Shown one piece after another: positions 1-10,220 of a stretch of 64,000 bases of DNA. This stretch comes from Enterobacter cloacae subsp. cloacae ATCC 13047. Its GTDB lineage: Bacteria; Pseudomonadota; Gammaproteobacteria; Enterobacterales; Enterobacteriaceae. The notes beneath the pieces were generated by a model. That model searched no databases and was not told the origin of the DNA. It saw only the letters and a program-made list of their open reading frames with translations. A program made the translations under genes and the position numbers. Every line of letters begins with the position of its first letter. Within the stretch, counting starts at the first letter, position 1. The DNA is taken from contig NC_014121.1 of assembly GCF_000025565.1 (NCBI RefSeq), positions 620,001 through 684,000 of the forward strand, written 5' to 3'.

Positions 1-76
1 CGACTTCGCTGTGCCGGTGGGTGACAAAGAAGAACACGGTTTACAGTTTTACATCGGTCTGGGGCCTGAATTATGA
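1..76 (+). CDS. tamA: TamA, C-terminal end (partial)
   Basis: Only the last 24 codons are in the window; the stop TGA (74-76) overlaps the tamB start as ATGA. The end resembles the last beta strand of an Omp85-family barrel (FYIGLGPEL). TamA is the outer-membrane half of the translocation and assembly module that works with the inner-membrane-anchored TamB. The identification rests on this terminal strand and on tamB directly downstream. Confidence 0.85.
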   Translation, partial: DFAVPVGDKEEHGLQFYIGLGPEL

Positions 77-3000
77 GTTTATGGAAGAAGATAAGCCTCG
101 GAGTACTGATTTTTATCGTGCTGCTGCTCGGTACGGTGGCGTTTCTGGTGGGCACGACAACCGGTCTGCATCTGCTGTTTAACGCGGCGAACCGCTGGGT
201 ACCCGGGCTGGAAATCGGCCAGGTGACGGGCGGCTGGCGCGATCTACGTCTGAAGAATATTCGCTACGAGCAGCCTGGCGTTGCGGTCAACGCGGGCGAG
301 TTTCACCTTGCCGTCAGGCTGGGTTGCCTGCGGGACAGTAAGCTCTGCGTCAACGACCTGTCGCTAAAAGATGTGAACGTGGCGATTGATTCGGAGAAAA
401 TGCCGAAATCAGCGCCGGTTGAAGAAGAGGACAGCGGCCCGCTGAATCTCTCGACGCCGTACCCGATTGCGCTTTATCGGGTGGCGCTGGACAACGTCAA
501 TGTCAAAATCGATGACACCACCGTATCGGTGATGGATTTCACCTCCGGCCTGCGCTGGCAGGAGAAAAACCTCACCCTGACGCCAACCACCCTGCAGGGA
601 TTGCTGATCGCGCTGCCGAAGGTGGCGGACGTGGCGCAAGAGGAGATCGTCGAGCCGAAGATCCAGAACCCACAGCCGGAAGAGAAACCGCTGGGTGAAA
701 CGCTGAAAGATCTGTTCTCGAAGCCCGTCCTGCCGGAGATGACGGACGTGCACCTGCCGCTGAACCTGAATATCGAAGCGTTCAAGGGCGAGCAGTTGCG
801 TCTGACTGGCGACACCGATCTCACGGTCTATAACATGTTGCTGAAGGTCAGCAGCATCGACGGCAACATGAAGCTCGACGCGCTGGATATCGACACCAAC
901 CAGGGCTCTGTCAATGCCTCGGGTCATGCCCTGCTGCGTGACAACTGGCCGGTGGATATTACCCTGAACAGCGCGCTCAACATCGACCCGCTGAAAGGCG
1001 AAAAAGTGAAGGTTAAGGTGGGCGGCGCGCTACGCGACAAGCTGGATGTTGGGGTGAATCTCTCCGGCCCGGTGGACATGGTCCTGCGCGCGCAAACCCA
1101 GCTGGCGGAAGCCGGACTGCCACTTAACCTTGAGGTGGTCAGCAAGCAGCTGTACTGGCCGTTCACCGGCGAAAAACAGTTCCAGGCCGATGACCTGAAG
1201 CTGAAGCTGAGCGGCAAGATGACCGATTACACGCTGTCGTTCCGTACCGCCGTGAAGGGCCAGGACGTGCCACCCGCCACGATCACGCTGGATGCAAAAG
1301 GGAATGAACAGCAGGTTAATCTCGACAAACTGACCGTTGCGGCGCTGGAAGGCAAAACCGAGCTGACCGCGCTGCTCGACTGGCAGCAGGCGATCAGCTG
1401 GCGCGGTGAGCTGAAGCTCTCGGGGATTAACACGGCGAAAGAGGTGCCGGACTGGCCGTCAAAACTGGACGGTCTTATCAAAACCCGCGGCAGCCTGTAC
1501 GGCGGCACGTGGCAGATGGATGTCCCGGAAATCAAGCTCACCGGTAACGTGAAGCAGAACAAGGTTAACGTAGAAGGTTCGCTCAAAGGCAACAGCTACC
1601 TGCAGTGGGTGATCCCGGGTCTGCACGTGGCGCTGGGCCGCAACACGGCGGATATCAAAGGCGAGCTGGGGGTGAAAGATCTGAACCTCGACGCCACTAT
1701 CGATGCGCCGAATCTGGATAACGCCCTTCCGGGGCTTGGCGGCACGGCGAAGGGGCTGCTTAAGGTGCGCGGCACGGTGGATGCACCGCAGTTGCTGGCG
1801 GATATCACGGCCAGTAACCTGCGCTGGCAGGAGCTGTCCATCGCCCGCGTTCGCGTTGACGGGGATGTGAAATCCACCGATCAGATCGGCGGTAACCTGA
1901 ACCTGCGCGTGGAGCGCATTTCTCAGCCGGACGTGAACATTAATCTGGTGACCCTGGACGCCAAAGGCAACGAGAAGCAGCACGACCTCCAGCTGCGCGT
2001 GCAGGGCGAGCCGGTTTCCGGGCAGCTTCACCTGACGGGGAGCTTCGACCGCAAGGCGGAGCGCTGGAAAGGGACGCTCGACAATACCCGTTTCAACACC
2101 CCGGTAGGGCCATTGGTGCTGTCACGCGCTATTGCCCTGGACTACCGCAATGCCGAACAAAAGATCAGCATTGGCCCACACTGCTGGACCAACCCGAATG
2201 CGGAGCTGTGTGTGCCGCAGACCATCGACGCGGGAGCGGAAGGGCGCGCGCAGATCACCCTCAATCGTTTTGATCTGGCGATGTTAAAACCGTTCATGCC
2301 GGATACCACTCAGGCGAGCGGCGTCTTTAGCGGGAAGGCCGATGTGGCCTGGGACACCACCAAAGATGGGCTGCCACAGGGCAGCGTGACGCTTTCTGGC
2401 CGCAACGTGAAGGTGACACAGGATGTCAACAACGCGCCGCTGCCGGTGGCGTTTGATACCCTGAACCTGAGCGCGGATCTGCACAACAACCGCGCCGAGC
2501 TGGGTTGGCTTATCCGCCTGACCAATAACGGCCAGTTCGACGGTAAGGTGCAGATTACCGACCCACAAGGGCGACGTAATCTGGGCGGGAACGTCTCTAT
2601 TCGCAACTTCAACCTGGCGATGGTTAACCCGATTTTCTCGCGCGGTGAAAAAGCGGCGGGGATGCTCAACGCGAACCTGCGGCTGGCGGGCAATGCGCAA
2701 AGCCCGCAGCTGTTCGGCCAGATGCAGCTAAACGGTGTGGATATCGACGGCAACTTTATGCCGTTCGATATGCAGCCAAGCCATATTACGATGAACTTCA
2801 ACGGGATGAGCTCAACGCTGAACGGCTCGGTGCTGACCCAGCAGGGGCAAATCAACCTCAGCGGTGACGCCGACTGGAGCCAGCTTGATAACTGGCGCGC
2901 CCGTATCGCCGCGAAAGGCAGCAAGGTGAGGATCACCGTACCGCCGATGGTACGTCTGGATGTCTCGCCGGATATCGTCTTTGAAGCAACGCCGAGCCTC

Positions 3001-3849
3001 TTTACCCTCGACGGGAACGTGGACGTGCCGTGGGCGCGCATCGTGGTTCACGAGGTGCCGGAAAGCGCGGTGGGCGTCTCCAGTGATGAAGTGATGCTCG
3101 ACGATAACCTCAAGCCGATTAATCAGCAAAGCGCGGGCATTCCGATCAACAGCAATCTTACCGTGCATGTGGGGAATAACGTTCGTCTGAATGCGTTTGG
3201 GCTGAAGGCACGCCTGACGGGTGACCTGAAAGTGGCGCAGGACAGACAGGGGCTTGGCCTGAACGGGCAGATCAACATTCCTGAAGGGCGCTTCCATGCT
3301 TATGGTCAGGATTTGATTGTGCGTAAAGGTGAACTGCTGTTCTCCGGCCCGCCGGATCAGCCGCTGCTCAACATTGAAGCGATTCGTAACCCGGAAGCGA
3401 CAGAAAACGACGTGATTGCGGGCGTGCGCGTCACCGGTTCGGCCGACGAACCGAAGGCGGAGATCTTCTCCGACCCGGCGATGTCCCAGCAGGAAGCACT
3501 CTCTTACCTGCTGCGTGGTCAGGGCCTGGATAGCGGCCAAAGCGACAGTGCAGCGATGACCTCAATGTTAGTGGGTCTGGGGGTTGCACAAAGTGGTCAG
3601 GTTGTGGGTAAAATCGGTGAGACGTTCGGCGTAAGCAATCTGGCGCTGGACACCCAGGGCGTGGGTGACTCCTCGCAGGTGGTGGTCAGCGGCTATGTAT
3701 TGCCGGGTCTGCAGGTAAAATATGGCGTGGGGATCTTTGACTCGCTGGCAACTCTCACGTTACGCTATCGCCTGATGCCTAAGCTATATCTGGAAGCAGT
3801 GTCCGGCGTAGACCAGGCACTTGATCTGCTCTATCAGTTTGAGTTTTAG
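73..3849 (+). CDS. tamB: TamB, translocation and assembly module subunit
   Basis: This is the inner-membrane-anchored AsmA-like bridge protein (1258 aa, normal length) that spans the periplasm to TamA and takes part in outer-membrane protein insertion and phospholipid transport. Residues about 7-28 form a single hydrophobic signal-anchor. The long middle is beta-rich repeats typical of the family, and the last ~330 residues are the conserved DUF490/TamB domain. The start overlaps the tamA stop (ATGA), which indicates translational coupling; ytfP follows after 2 bases. Nothing is broken. Confidence 0.97.
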   Translation: MSLWKKISLGVLIFIVLLLGTVAFLVGTTTGLHLLFNAANRWVPGLEIGQVTGGWRDLRLKNIRYEQPGVAVNAGEFHLAVRLGCLRDSKLCVNDLSLKDVNVAIDSEKMPKSAPVEEEDSGPLNLSTPYPIALYRVALDNVNVKIDDTTVSVMDFTSGLRWQEKNLTLTPTTLQGLLIALPKVADVAQEEIVEPKIQNPQPEEKPLGETLKDLFSKPVLPEMTDVHLPLNLNIEAFKGEQLRLTGDTDLTVYNMLLKVSSIDGNMKLDALDIDTNQGSVNASGHALLRDNWPVDITLNSALNIDPLKGEKVKVKVGGALRDKLDVGVNLSGPVDMVLRAQTQLAEAGLPLNLEVVSKQLYWPFTGEKQFQADDLKLKLSGKMTDYTLSFRTAVKGQDVPPATITLDAKGNEQQVNLDKLTVAALEGKTELTALLDWQQAISWRGELKLSGINTAKEVPDWPSKLDGLIKTRGSLYGGTWQMDVPEIKLTGNVKQNKVNVEGSLKGNSYLQWVIPGLHVALGRNTADIKGELGVKDLNLDATIDAPNLDNALPGLGGTAKGLLKVRGTVDAPQLLADITASNLRWQELSIARVRVDGDVKSTDQIGGNLNLRVERISQPDVNINLVTLDAKGNEKQHDLQLRVQGEPVSGQLHLTGSFDRKAERWKGTLDNTRFNTPVGPLVLSRAIALDYRNAEQKISIGPHCWTNPNAELCVPQTIDAGAEGRAQITLNRFDLAMLKPFMPDTTQASGVFSGKADVAWDTTKDGLPQGSVTLSGRNVKVTQDVNNAPLPVAFDTLNLSADLHNNRAELGWLIRLTNNGQFDGKVQITDPQGRRNLGGNVSIRNFNLAMVNPIFSRGEKAAGMLNANLRLAGNAQSPQLFGQMQLNGVDIDGNFMPFDMQPSHITMNFNGMSSTLNGSVLTQQGQINLSGDADWSQLDNWRARIAAKGSKVRITVPPMVRLDVSPDIVFEATPSLFTLDGNVDVPWARIVVHEVPESAVGVSSDEVMLDDNLKPINQQSAGIPINSNLTVHVGNNVRLNAFGLKARLTGDLKVAQDRQGLGLNGQINIPEGRFHAYGQDLIVRKGELLFSGPPDQPLLNIEAIRNPEATENDVIAGVRVTGSADEPKAEIFSDPAMSQQEALSYLLRGQGLDSGQSDSAAMTSMLVGLGVAQSGQVVGKIGETFGVSNLALDTQGVGDSSQVVVSGYVLPGLQVKYGVGIFDSLATLTLRYRLMPKLYLEAVSGVDQALDLLYQFEF

Positions 3850-3851
3850 CA

Positions 3852-4196
3852 ATGCGAATATTTGTCTACGGCAGTTTACGAACCAAGCAAGGCAACAGTC
3901 ACTGGATGACCAATGCCCTGTTGCTTGGGAATTACAATATCGAAAACTACCAGTTGTACAGCCTGGGCCACTATCCAGGCGCGGTTCCCGGCGAAGGAAC
4001 AGTACACGGTGAAGTTTATCGTATTGATAACGCGACACTTGCCGAACTTGATGCCTTGCGCACCAGGGGCGGTGAATACGCGCGCCAGTTGATCCAGACG
4101 CCGTACGGAAGTGCGTGGATGTACGTCTACCAGCGTCCGGTCGAAGGGTTAACGCGGATTGTAAGCGGTAACTGGTTAGACAGAGACCAGTACTGA
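3852..4196 (+). CDS. ytfP: YtfP, gamma-glutamylcyclotransferase-fold protein
   Basis: A small cytosolic protein of 114 aa with the AIG2/GGCT fold. The N-terminal VYGSLR motif (residues 4-9) is the family's substrate-loop signature, and an acidic residue in the ALRTRGGEY region fits the usual catalytic position. The physiological reaction of YtfP is not established. It is the last gene of a tamA-tamB-ytfP operon, starting 2 bases after the tamB stop and ending in a strong terminator. Confidence 0.93.
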   Translation: MRIFVYGSLRTKQGNSHWMTNALLLGNYNIENYQLYSLGHYPGAVPGEGTVHGEVYRIDNATLAELDALRTRGGEYARQLIQTPYGSAWMYVYQRPVEGLTRIVSGNWLDRDQY

Positions 4197-4198
4197 AA

Positions 4199-4231
4199 AA
4201 ACAACGCCACCGTGAGGTGGCGTTGTTTTTT
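4199..4231 (+). terminator. Rho-independent terminator after ytfP
   Basis: An 11-bp perfect stem (ACAACGCCACC / GGTGGCGTTGT) with a GTGA loop is followed by a T run. A-rich sequence on the other side makes it usable from both strands, so it probably also ends the convergent three-gene cassette. Confidence 0.93.
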
Positions 4232-4237
4232 GTGCCT

Positions 4238-4561
4238 TCAACTCTCTTCTGTATCCCGGCGACGGGTTAAAAACAGAGGAACAAACAGCATGATGTACGG
4301 GGCAATAAGCCATAACAGGCACAGGGCGCGTGAACGGCCATAGTAGTTTATGCACCGCGTATTGCTTGAAATGACGGGCAGGAAAAACAGTAAAAACAGC
4401 AGAATCGCATAATCACTTCGATAAGGGATCCATAAGTACCCCAAAAACCAGGCAAGCTGGAATGCCAGGATGCAGAGATACTGCCATTTACTGTCTTTGC
4501 CGTAACAGTCAAACGCCTTTATGTAGCCCATCTTTATGCTTTGAAGAAAGAAACTTAGCAT
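4238..4561 (-). CDS. Uncharacterised small membrane protein (third gene of cassette)
   Basis: 107 aa, or 97 aa from an internal ATG (MGYIKAF) at 4531. Three to four hydrophobic segments lie at about residues 26-42, 49-64 and 77-96, with a basic/acidic tail (TRRRDTEES). The spacing of Pro, Arg and Gly in LPVISSNTRCINYYGRS loosely recalls the DUF805 pattern (P...RRLHD.G.S), but the match is weak. It overlaps the end of the upstream gene by about 50 bases. The DNA is clearly AT-richer than the flanking backbone, suggesting recent acquisition. No function is assigned. Confidence 0.6.
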   Translation of the reverse strand: MLSFFLQSIKMGYIKAFDCYGKDSKWQYLCILAFQLAWFLGYLWIPYRSDYAILLFLLFFLPVISSNTRCINYYGRSRALCLLWLIAPYIMLFVPLFLTRRRDTEES

Positions 4562-4979
4562 GTATAACGCTCACGATCGCGACGGTCAGGAGGGTGCTCG
4601 TGAGCAACGCCCCTAAAAAATAGCCGTAGGTAATGTCAGTAGCACCCGGGCCTAAAGTATGCAATTTACTATATCCTCTCTCTACGGCAACGAAAAGCGT
4701 ATAGAGACCGATATTAATACAGAACTGAAGCAGACATGAAACAACGATATTTCTGGGGATTCTTTTTAATAGAGTGAGCGACGCATAAATAATACATGCT
4801 GAAAGAACGAAGAAGAACCCGTTGCATAAACTGGATAATAAGGCGCTGTTCACTTCGCTAAATATTAAATTATTGCTCCCATAGTACCATGCCAGGTATT
4901 CAGTATATGTGCTTCTGCCAAAGATAAAGGCGGCAATAATAAGGATGAAAAGACTCACGATATGAGTTTTTTTATTCAT
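4509..4979 (-). CDS. Uncharacterised four-helix membrane protein (second gene of cassette)
   Basis: 156 aa with about four hydrophobic stretches (near residues 7-22, 45-70, 78-99 and 120-143). The N-terminus (MNKKTHIVSL) looks like a membrane anchor start rather than a cleaved signal. Its ATG overlaps the stop of the upstream 194-aa gene as ATGA, so the pair is probably translationally coupled. I do not recognise the family. The AT-rich composition matches its two partners. An immunity or membrane-partner role for the soluble 194-aa protein is possible but unproven. Confidence 0.65.
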   Translation of the reverse strand: MNKKTHIVSLFILIIAAFIFGRSTYTEYLAWYYGSNNLIFSEVNSALLSSLCNGFFFVLSACIIYASLTLLKRIPRNIVVSCLLQFCINIGLYTLFVAVERGYSKLHTLGPGATDITYGYFLGALLTSTLLTVAIVSVIHAKFLSSKHKDGLHKGV

Positions 4980-5560
4980 AATTTTGCTCCTTTTGAGAGC
5001 AGTTCTTTCATTGTTTTACTGGCTTCTAGCTGATCTTTGATTATGGCAAGATCGCGCGTGTTATGGTTATATTTTGCAATAGCGGTTGGCGTGCCTTTTC
5101 CACCATTGTCCATAAAGAAAACAATATCCTTACGGCCATACAGAAGAACTTGTGGAATGGGATCACGGCCATAACTCACCGCCTGTGGCAGCGAGTGGAT
5201 AGACTCTGTCGTGAGGAACCGAGGAATATTTTCAAGTTCAATATTGCCTAACGGTGTTGTGGCAACAAGGGAGCCGATAAAATCGGTCGTATACACTAAC
5301 GTATCTGTATCTTTGGTCGTGACTTTTGAACCCGTAATATATTTTATCTGTTGCCAAAGAGTAATGTCTTTGGGGATAACCTTAACTCCATCCATAAACA
5401 TATCTTGCTTGCGTTTGAGCTGAATGACAGTACGGTGTACCTGTGTCAAAGAGGGACTTATTTCCCCAAAAGAAGGCATCAGGCCATCGCGAGAATACAG
5501 GCGTTCAATGATAAAATAAATTCCAGTTGGGCGGGCAACATCAATGTTAATGGATGACAT
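4976..5560 (-). CDS. Uncharacterised soluble protein (first gene of cassette)
   Basis: 194 aa, no signal peptide and no membrane segment. It is a mixed alpha/beta sequence with no motif I recognise. A start with AGGAT about 6 bases upstream of the ATG is plausible. It heads a compact three-gene unit with two membrane proteins, all transcribed against ytfP and towards its terminator. In E. coli K-12 the same slot between ytfP and ppa holds the chpSB toxin-antitoxin pair. The soluble protein plus membrane partners layout would fit effector/immunity or a signalling unit, but nothing in the sequence decides this. Confidence 0.65.
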   Translation of the reverse strand: MSSINIDVARPTGIYFIIERLYSRDGLMPSFGEISPSLTQVHRTVIQLKRKQDMFMDGVKVIPKDITLWQQIKYITGSKVTTKDTDTLVYTTDFIGSLVATTPLGNIELENIPRFLTTESIHSLPQAVSYGRDPIPQVLLYGRKDIVFFMDNGGKGTPTAIAKYNHNTRDLAIIKDQLEASKTMKELLSKGAKL

Positions 5561-5733
5561 GTGAATCCTATAAAGAATGGGGATTAATGTTCATCGTGAC
5601 AGTATGTTGTTAATGGCCAGTCTATTCAACTATCCCCACCATAAATGATAGTGCATCGTTTATGGTTTTATTATATGCATGAAAAGGAATGAGATTCTTC
5701 TTAAATATCCGCTTGTGATGCGTTAGCCAAGTA

Positions 5734-5763
5734 CAAAAAAGCCCCGACCAGCGGGGCTTTATC
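5734..5763 (-). terminator. Rho-independent terminator of ppa
   Basis: Read on the minus strand: stem AAAGCCCCG / CGGGGCTTT around a CTGGT loop, followed by a run of T. It lies 16 bases after the ppa stop. Confidence 0.9.
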
Positions 5764-5778
5764 GATGTGCGGTAAGAA

Positions 5779-6309
5779 TTACTTCTTAGCAGCGCGTTCG
5801 AAAGAGGCGATGATTTCTGCTTTCGCCGCTTCTGCGTTGTCCCAGCCGTCAACTTTAACCCACTTGCCTTTTTCGAGGTCTTTGTAGTGCTCGAAGAAGT
5901 GAGTGATCTGCGCTTTCAGCAGTTCTGGCAGGTCGTTCACATCTTTGATGTGATCGTACTCTTTGCTCAGCTTGGTGTGCGGTACCGCAACCAGTTTCGC
6001 ATCTTCGCCGGATTCGTCGGTCATTTTCAGCACGCCAACTGGGCGGCAGCGAATGACTGCGCCTGGCTGCAGTGGGTATGGCGTTGGAACCAGCACGTCA
6101 ACCGGGTCACCGTCCAGAGACAGGGTGTGGTTGATGTAACCGTAGTTGCATGGATAGAACATCGCGGTAGACATGAAACGGTCTACAAACAGCGCACCGC
6201 TCTCTTTGTCCACTTCGTATTTGATAGGATCTGCGTTAGCCGGGATTTCGATAACAACGTAGATGTCTTCTGGCAGTTCTTTACCCGCAGGGACGTTGAG
6301 TAAGCTCAT
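5779..6309 (-). CDS. ppa: Inorganic pyrophosphatase
   Basis: Soluble family I pyrophosphatase, 176 aa, the standard length. It hydrolyses pyrophosphate to phosphate in the cytosol and so pulls biosynthetic reactions forward. The metal-binding signature DGDPVDVLV is present, as are the conserved [15 protein letters not shown] and YPCNYGYI segments. The open frame extends 17 codons further upstream, but MSLLNVPAG is the conserved start of the family and has an upstream purine-rich site. Confidence 0.98.
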   Translation of the reverse strand: MSLLNVPAGKELPEDIYVVIEIPANADPIKYEVDKESGALFVDRFMSTAMFYPCNYGYINHTLSLDGDPVDVLVPTPYPLQPGAVIRCRPVGVLKMTDESGEDAKLVAVPHTKLSKEYDHIKDVNDLPELLKAQITHFFEHYKDLEKGKWVKVDGWDNAEAAKAEIIASFERAAKK

Positions 6310-6473
6310 GTCTGTGTCCTTTAAAATGGATGGTAAACAAGTGGCAGGTATTATAGCCAACTGGCGCTGAATGTCTCCGCCTGTTTTCGTCTTCTCACCG
6401 CGTTCGTTTCACTTTTCAGACCGATTCCATGACAGAAAAATCCATAAACTCAGCCGCATTTTTCATGGAGAAA

Positions 6474-6487
6474 TGAAAGCGATTACA
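6474..6487. promoter_or_regulatory. GalR/GalS-type operator upstream of ytfQ
   Basis: TGAAAGCGATTACA fits the palindromic LacI-family operator pattern TGNAANCGNTTNCA at all fixed positions. It lies about 130 bases upstream of the ytfQ start. GalR control of ytfQ is reported in E. coli as I recall, which fits import of a galactose-derived sugar. Confidence 0.75.
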
Positions 6488-6618
6488 AACTTGTGATTAA
6501 CGTTTTATTCACTTTTCTGAAGTGTGATGTAACGCAATTCGTTACATATTTCATTGGCTATAGTCATTTCGCAGAACATCTTTTAACCAACAATAACTCA
6601 CCCTACGAGGACGTTCAT

Positions 6619-7575
6619 ATGTGGAAGCGCTTACTTCTTGTCACAGCAGTTTCGGCAGCCATGTCGTCTATGGCGATGGCCGCACCTTTAACCGTAGGAT
6701 TTTCGCAGGTCGGCTCTGAATCAGGCTGGCGTGCGGCAGAAACCAACGTTGCGAAAAGCGAGGCCCAGAAACGCGGCATCACGCTGAAGATCGCCGATGG
6801 CCAGCAAAAACAGGAAAACCAGATTAAAGCCGTGCGTTCGTTTATTGCGCAGGGTGTGGATGCCATCTTTATTGCGCCCGTTGTGGCCACCGGCTGGGAG
6901 CCTGTCCTGAAGGAAGCGAAAGATGCTGAGATCCCGGTCTTCCTGCTCGATCGTTCCATCGATGTAAAAGACAAATCTCTCTATATGACCACCGTGACCG
7001 CCAACAACGTTCTTGAAGGGCAATTAATTGGTGACTGGCTGGTGAAACAGGTGGATGGCAAGCCGTGTAACGTCGTTGAGCTGCAAGGTACGGTCGGCGC
7101 GAGCGTGGCCATCGACCGTAAGAAGGGGTTTGCTGAGGCCATCTCCAAAGCGCCAAACATTAAAATTATCCGTTCTCAGTCCGGCGACTTTACCCGCAGT
7201 AAAGGTAAAGAGGTCATGGAGAGCTTTATCAAGGCTGAAAACAACGGCAAGAACATCTGCATGGTTTACGCCCACAACGATGACATGGTGATCGGGGCGA
7301 TTCAGGCCATTAAAGAAGCGGGCCTGAAACCGGGCAAAGATATTCTCACCGGCTCTATCGACGGCGTGCCGGACATCTACAAAGCGATGATCGACGGCGA
7401 AGCCAACGCCAGCGTGGAGCTCACGCCAAACATGGCCGGTCCGGCATTCGATGCGCTGGAGAAATTCAAGAAGGACGGCACGATGCCTGAGAAGGTGACG
7501 GTCACCAAATCCACCCTCTACCTGCCGGATACCGCGAAAGAAGAGTTAGAGAAGAAGAAAAATATGGGCTACTAA
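6619..7575 (+). CDS. ytfQ: Galactofuranose-binding periplasmic protein YtfQ
   Basis: Periplasmic substrate-binding protein of the ytfQRT-yjfF ABC importer, 318 aa, peripla_BP_4 (ribose-binding type) fold. The signal peptide is MWKRLLLVTAVSAAMSSMAMA with cleavage before APLTVGF. The start at 6619 is chosen because the signal peptide begins there and GAGG lies upstream; the 42-codon upstream extension has no support. The family binds galactofuranose in E. coli. It is followed by a REP pair before ytfR, which usually allows more product of the first gene. Confidence 0.96.
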   Translation: MWKRLLLVTAVSAAMSSMAMAAPLTVGFSQVGSESGWRAAETNVAKSEAQKRGITLKIADGQQKQENQIKAVRSFIAQGVDAIFIAPVVATGWEPVLKEAKDAEIPVFLLDRSIDVKDKSLYMTTVTANNVLEGQLIGDWLVKQVDGKPCNVVELQGTVGASVAIDRKKGFAEAISKAPNIKIIRSQSGDFTRSKGKEVMESFIKAENNGKNICMVYAHNDDMVIGAIQAIKEAGLKPGKDILTGSIDGVPDIYKAMIDGEANASVELTPNMAGPAFDALEKFKKDGTMPEKVTVTKSTLYLPDTAKEELEKKKNMGY

Positions 7576-7589
7576 GCTTGTCTGAACAT

Positions 7590-7662
7590 GCCGGGTGACG
7601 CTGCGCTTACCCGGCCTACGATACGCTCTTTTGTAGGCCGGGTAAGCGTAGCGTCATCCGGC
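7590..7662. repeat. REP pair (BIME) between ytfQ and ytfR
   Basis: Two inverted REP units, 7590-7619 and 7633-7662, share the GCCGGGT...CGCTTACCCGGCCTAC sequence in opposite orientation around a 13-base spacer. Such pairs form stable hairpins in mRNA and often set differential stability inside operons. Confidence 0.92.
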
Positions 7663-7681
7663 TTGATGCAGGGGGAAAACC

Positions 7682-9184
7682 ATGACCACTGAACAACACC
7701 AGGAAATCCTCCGCACAGAGGGCTTGAGTAAATTCTTCCCCGGCGTAAAAGCGCTGGATAACGTTGATTTTAGCCTGCGACGCGGCGAGATCATGGCGTT
7801 GCTGGGCGAGAACGGTGCGGGGAAATCGACGCTGATTAAAGCCCTGACCGGGGTTTATCACGCCGATCGCGGCACCATCTGGCTGGAAGGTAACGCCATA
7901 TCACCCAAAAATACCGCCCATGCGCAGCAGTTGGGGATCGGGACGGTGTACCAGGAGGTGAACCTGCTGCCGAACATGTCGGTCGCGGATAACCTGTTTA
8001 TTGGCCGGGAGCCACGACGCTTTGGCCTGCTGCGCCGCAAGGAGATGGAAGCGCGGGCGACAAAACTGATGGCGTCTTACGGCTTCTCTCTCGACGTACG
8101 CGAGCCGCTGAACCGTTTTTCCGTCGCCATGCAGCAGATTGTCGCCATTTGTCGCGCTATCGACCTCTCGGCAAAAGTGCTGATCCTTGATGAGCCCACC
8201 GCCAGCCTCGATACCCAGGAAGTGGAGATGCTCTTTACCCTGATGCGCCAGCTGCGCAATCAGGGCGTGAGCCTGATCTTCGTCACCCATTTCCTCGATC
8301 AGGTGTATGAGGTGAGCGATCGCATTACGGTGCTGCGCAACGGCAGTTTTGTCGGCTGCCGCGAAACCCGCGAGCTGCCGCAGATTGAACTGGTCAAAAT
8401 GATGCTCGGCCGCGAGCTGGAGTCCAATGCGCTCCAGCGTGCCGGCCGTACGCTGCTGAGTGAGAAACCGGTCGCCGCGTTCAGTGATTTCGGCAAGAAA
8501 GGGGTCATCTCGCCGTTTAACCTGGAGGTGCGCCCCGGTGAAATTGTCGGTCTGGCGGGCCTGTTAGGCTCGGGCCGTACCGAAACCGCCGAGGTGATCT
8601 TCGGGATCAAGCCTGCAGACAGCGGCACCGCGCAGATCAAAGGTAAACCGCAAACCCTGCGCTCGCCACATCAGGCCTCCTGTCTGGGTGTGGGTTTCTG
8701 CCCGGAAGACAGAAAAACGGATGGCATTATTGCCGCCGCCTCGGTGCGGGAAAATATCATTCTGGCCTTACAGGCGCAGCGCGGCTGGCTGCGGCCGATC
8801 CCACGGAAAGAGCAAAACGCCATTGCCGAGCGCTTTATTCGCCAGCTCGGTATCCGTACCCCGAGCGCAGAACAGCCGATAGAGTTCCTCTCCGGGGGCA
8901 ACCAGCAGAAGGTACTGCTTTCCCGCTGGCTGCTGACCAAACCTCAGTTCCTGATCCTCGATGAACCGACCCGCGGCATTGACGTGGGGGCGCACGCCGA
9001 AATTATCCGCCTTATTGAAACCCTGTGCGCGGACGGGCTGGCGCTGCTGGTCATCTCGTCTGAACTGGAGGAGCTGGTGGGTTATGCCGATCGCGTCATC
9101 ATCATGCGCGATCGCAAGCAGGTGGCAGAGATCCCGCTGGATAAACTGTCCGTTCCGGCAATCATGAATGCCATCGCGGCGTAA
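7682..9184 (+). CDS. ytfR: Galactofuranose ABC importer ATPase YtfR
   Basis: Double-domain sugar ABC ATPase of 500 aa. The first domain has Walker A GENGAGKST (about residues 41-49) and Walker B VLILDEPTA; its signature is degenerate (FSVAMQQ). The second domain has a degenerate Walker A (GLLGSGRTE), the good signature LSGGNQQKV and FLILDEPTRGID. This split of intact and degenerate motifs is normal for the RbsA/MglA family. It energises the YtfT/YjfF permease pair in the inner membrane. Confidence 0.96.
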   Translation: MTTEQHQEILRTEGLSKFFPGVKALDNVDFSLRRGEIMALLGENGAGKSTLIKALTGVYHADRGTIWLEGNAISPKNTAHAQQLGIGTVYQEVNLLPNMSVADNLFIGREPRRFGLLRRKEMEARATKLMASYGFSLDVREPLNRFSVAMQQIVAICRAIDLSAKVLILDEPTASLDTQEVEMLFTLMRQLRNQGVSLIFVTHFLDQVYEVSDRITVLRNGSFVGCRETRELPQIELVKMMLGRELESNALQRAGRTLLSEKPVAAFSDFGKKGVISPFNLEVRPGEIVGLAGLLGSGRTETAEVIFGIKPADSGTAQIKGKPQTLRSPHQASCLGVGFCPEDRKTDGIIAAASVRENIILALQAQRGWLRPIPRKEQNAIAERFIRQLGIRTPSAEQPIEFLSGGNQQKVLLSRWLLTKPQFLILDEPTRGIDVGAHAEIIRLIETLCADGLALLVISSELEELVGYADRVIIMRDRKQVAEIPLDKLSVPAIMNAIAA

Positions 9185-9197
9185 GGAGTGAATCGTG

Positions 9198-10220
9198 ATG
9201 TCTCGTTCGCTTTCGCAAACTGGCGAAACAAAACGCCGCTTCAACTGGCCGACCGGCACGCCGTAAATCGCCGCGCTGCTGGTGGTGTTGCTGGTCGATA
9301 GCCTGGTCGCACCGCATTTCTTCCAGATAATCGTGCAGGATGGCCGTCTGTTCGGCAGTCCGATCGATATTTTAAACCGCGCCGCGCCGGTGGCGCTGCT
9401 CGCCATTGGTATGACGCTGGTGATCGCCACCGGCGGGATCGACCTTTCTGTTGGCGCGGTGATGGCTATTGCCGGGGCGACGGCAGCCTCAATGACTGTG
9501 GCCGGGCACAGCCTGCCGGTGGTGCTGCTGGCGGCGTTGGGCACCGGCGTGCTGGCCGGACTGTGGAACGGCATTCTGGTGGCGGTGCTCAAAATCCAGC
9601 CGTTTGTTGCCACGCTGATATTGATGGTGGCCGGGCGCGGTGTCGCACAGCTCATCACCTCGGGGCAGATTGTTACCTTCAACTCGCCGAACCTGGCGTG
9701 GCTCGGGAGCGGCAAGCTGCTCTTCTTCCCCACGCCGGTGATCATTGCGCTGGTGACGCTGGTGGTGTTCTGGATCTTTACCCGCAAAACGGCGCTGGGC
9801 ATGTTCATTGAAGCGGTCGGGATCAACATTCGTGCGGCACGCAACGCCGGGGTCAATACGCGGCTGATGGTGATGCTCACGTACGTATTGAGCGGCGTGT
9901 GTGCCGCCATCGCCGGGGTGATCGTCGCGGCAGATATTCGTGGGGCTGATGCCAACAACGCCGGGTTATGGCTGGAGCTGGATGCGATCCTGGCGGTGGT
10001 CATTGGCGGCGGATCGCTGATGGGCGGGCGCTTTAACCTGCTGCTCTCGGTGATTGGCGCGCTGATTATTCAGGGGATGAACACCGGGATCCTGCTTTCC
10101 GGGTTCCAGCCGGAACTCAACCAGGTGGTGAAAGCGGTGGTCGTGCTCTGCGTGCTGATCGTCCAGTCACCGCGCTTTGTCAGCATCATTAAGGGGATCC
10201 GTGGCCATGATAAAACGTAA
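9198..10220 (+). pseudogene. ytfT: YtfT permease with an in-frame stop codon
   Basis: One of two ABC permeases for galactofuranose. Translation from ATG 9198 (upstream GTG 9195 also possible, site AAGGAG) gives the normal first 22 residues ending PTGTP, then TAA at 9264-9266. The same frame then continues without another stop to 10220 with the full permease sequence (VLLVDSLVAPHFF onwards). E. coli YtfT, as I recall it, has Gln at this position, so CAA or CAG to TAA explains it. Restart from a GTG near 9282 would lose only about 28 residues, before the first core membrane segment, so partial function is conceivable. The alternative is a sequencing error. Confidence 0.88.

Noticed and set aside
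2812..3540. 242-codon frame opposite tamB, and similar long frames opposite fbp, nrdD, mgtA and argI
   Set aside because: High-GC third-position effect produces such mirror frames; translations resemble no family and run fully inside conserved genes.
5622..5852. 76-codon minus-strand frame covering the ppa terminator and 3' end
   Set aside because: It overlaps the ppa coding end in another frame and spans a strong terminator; no ribosome site.
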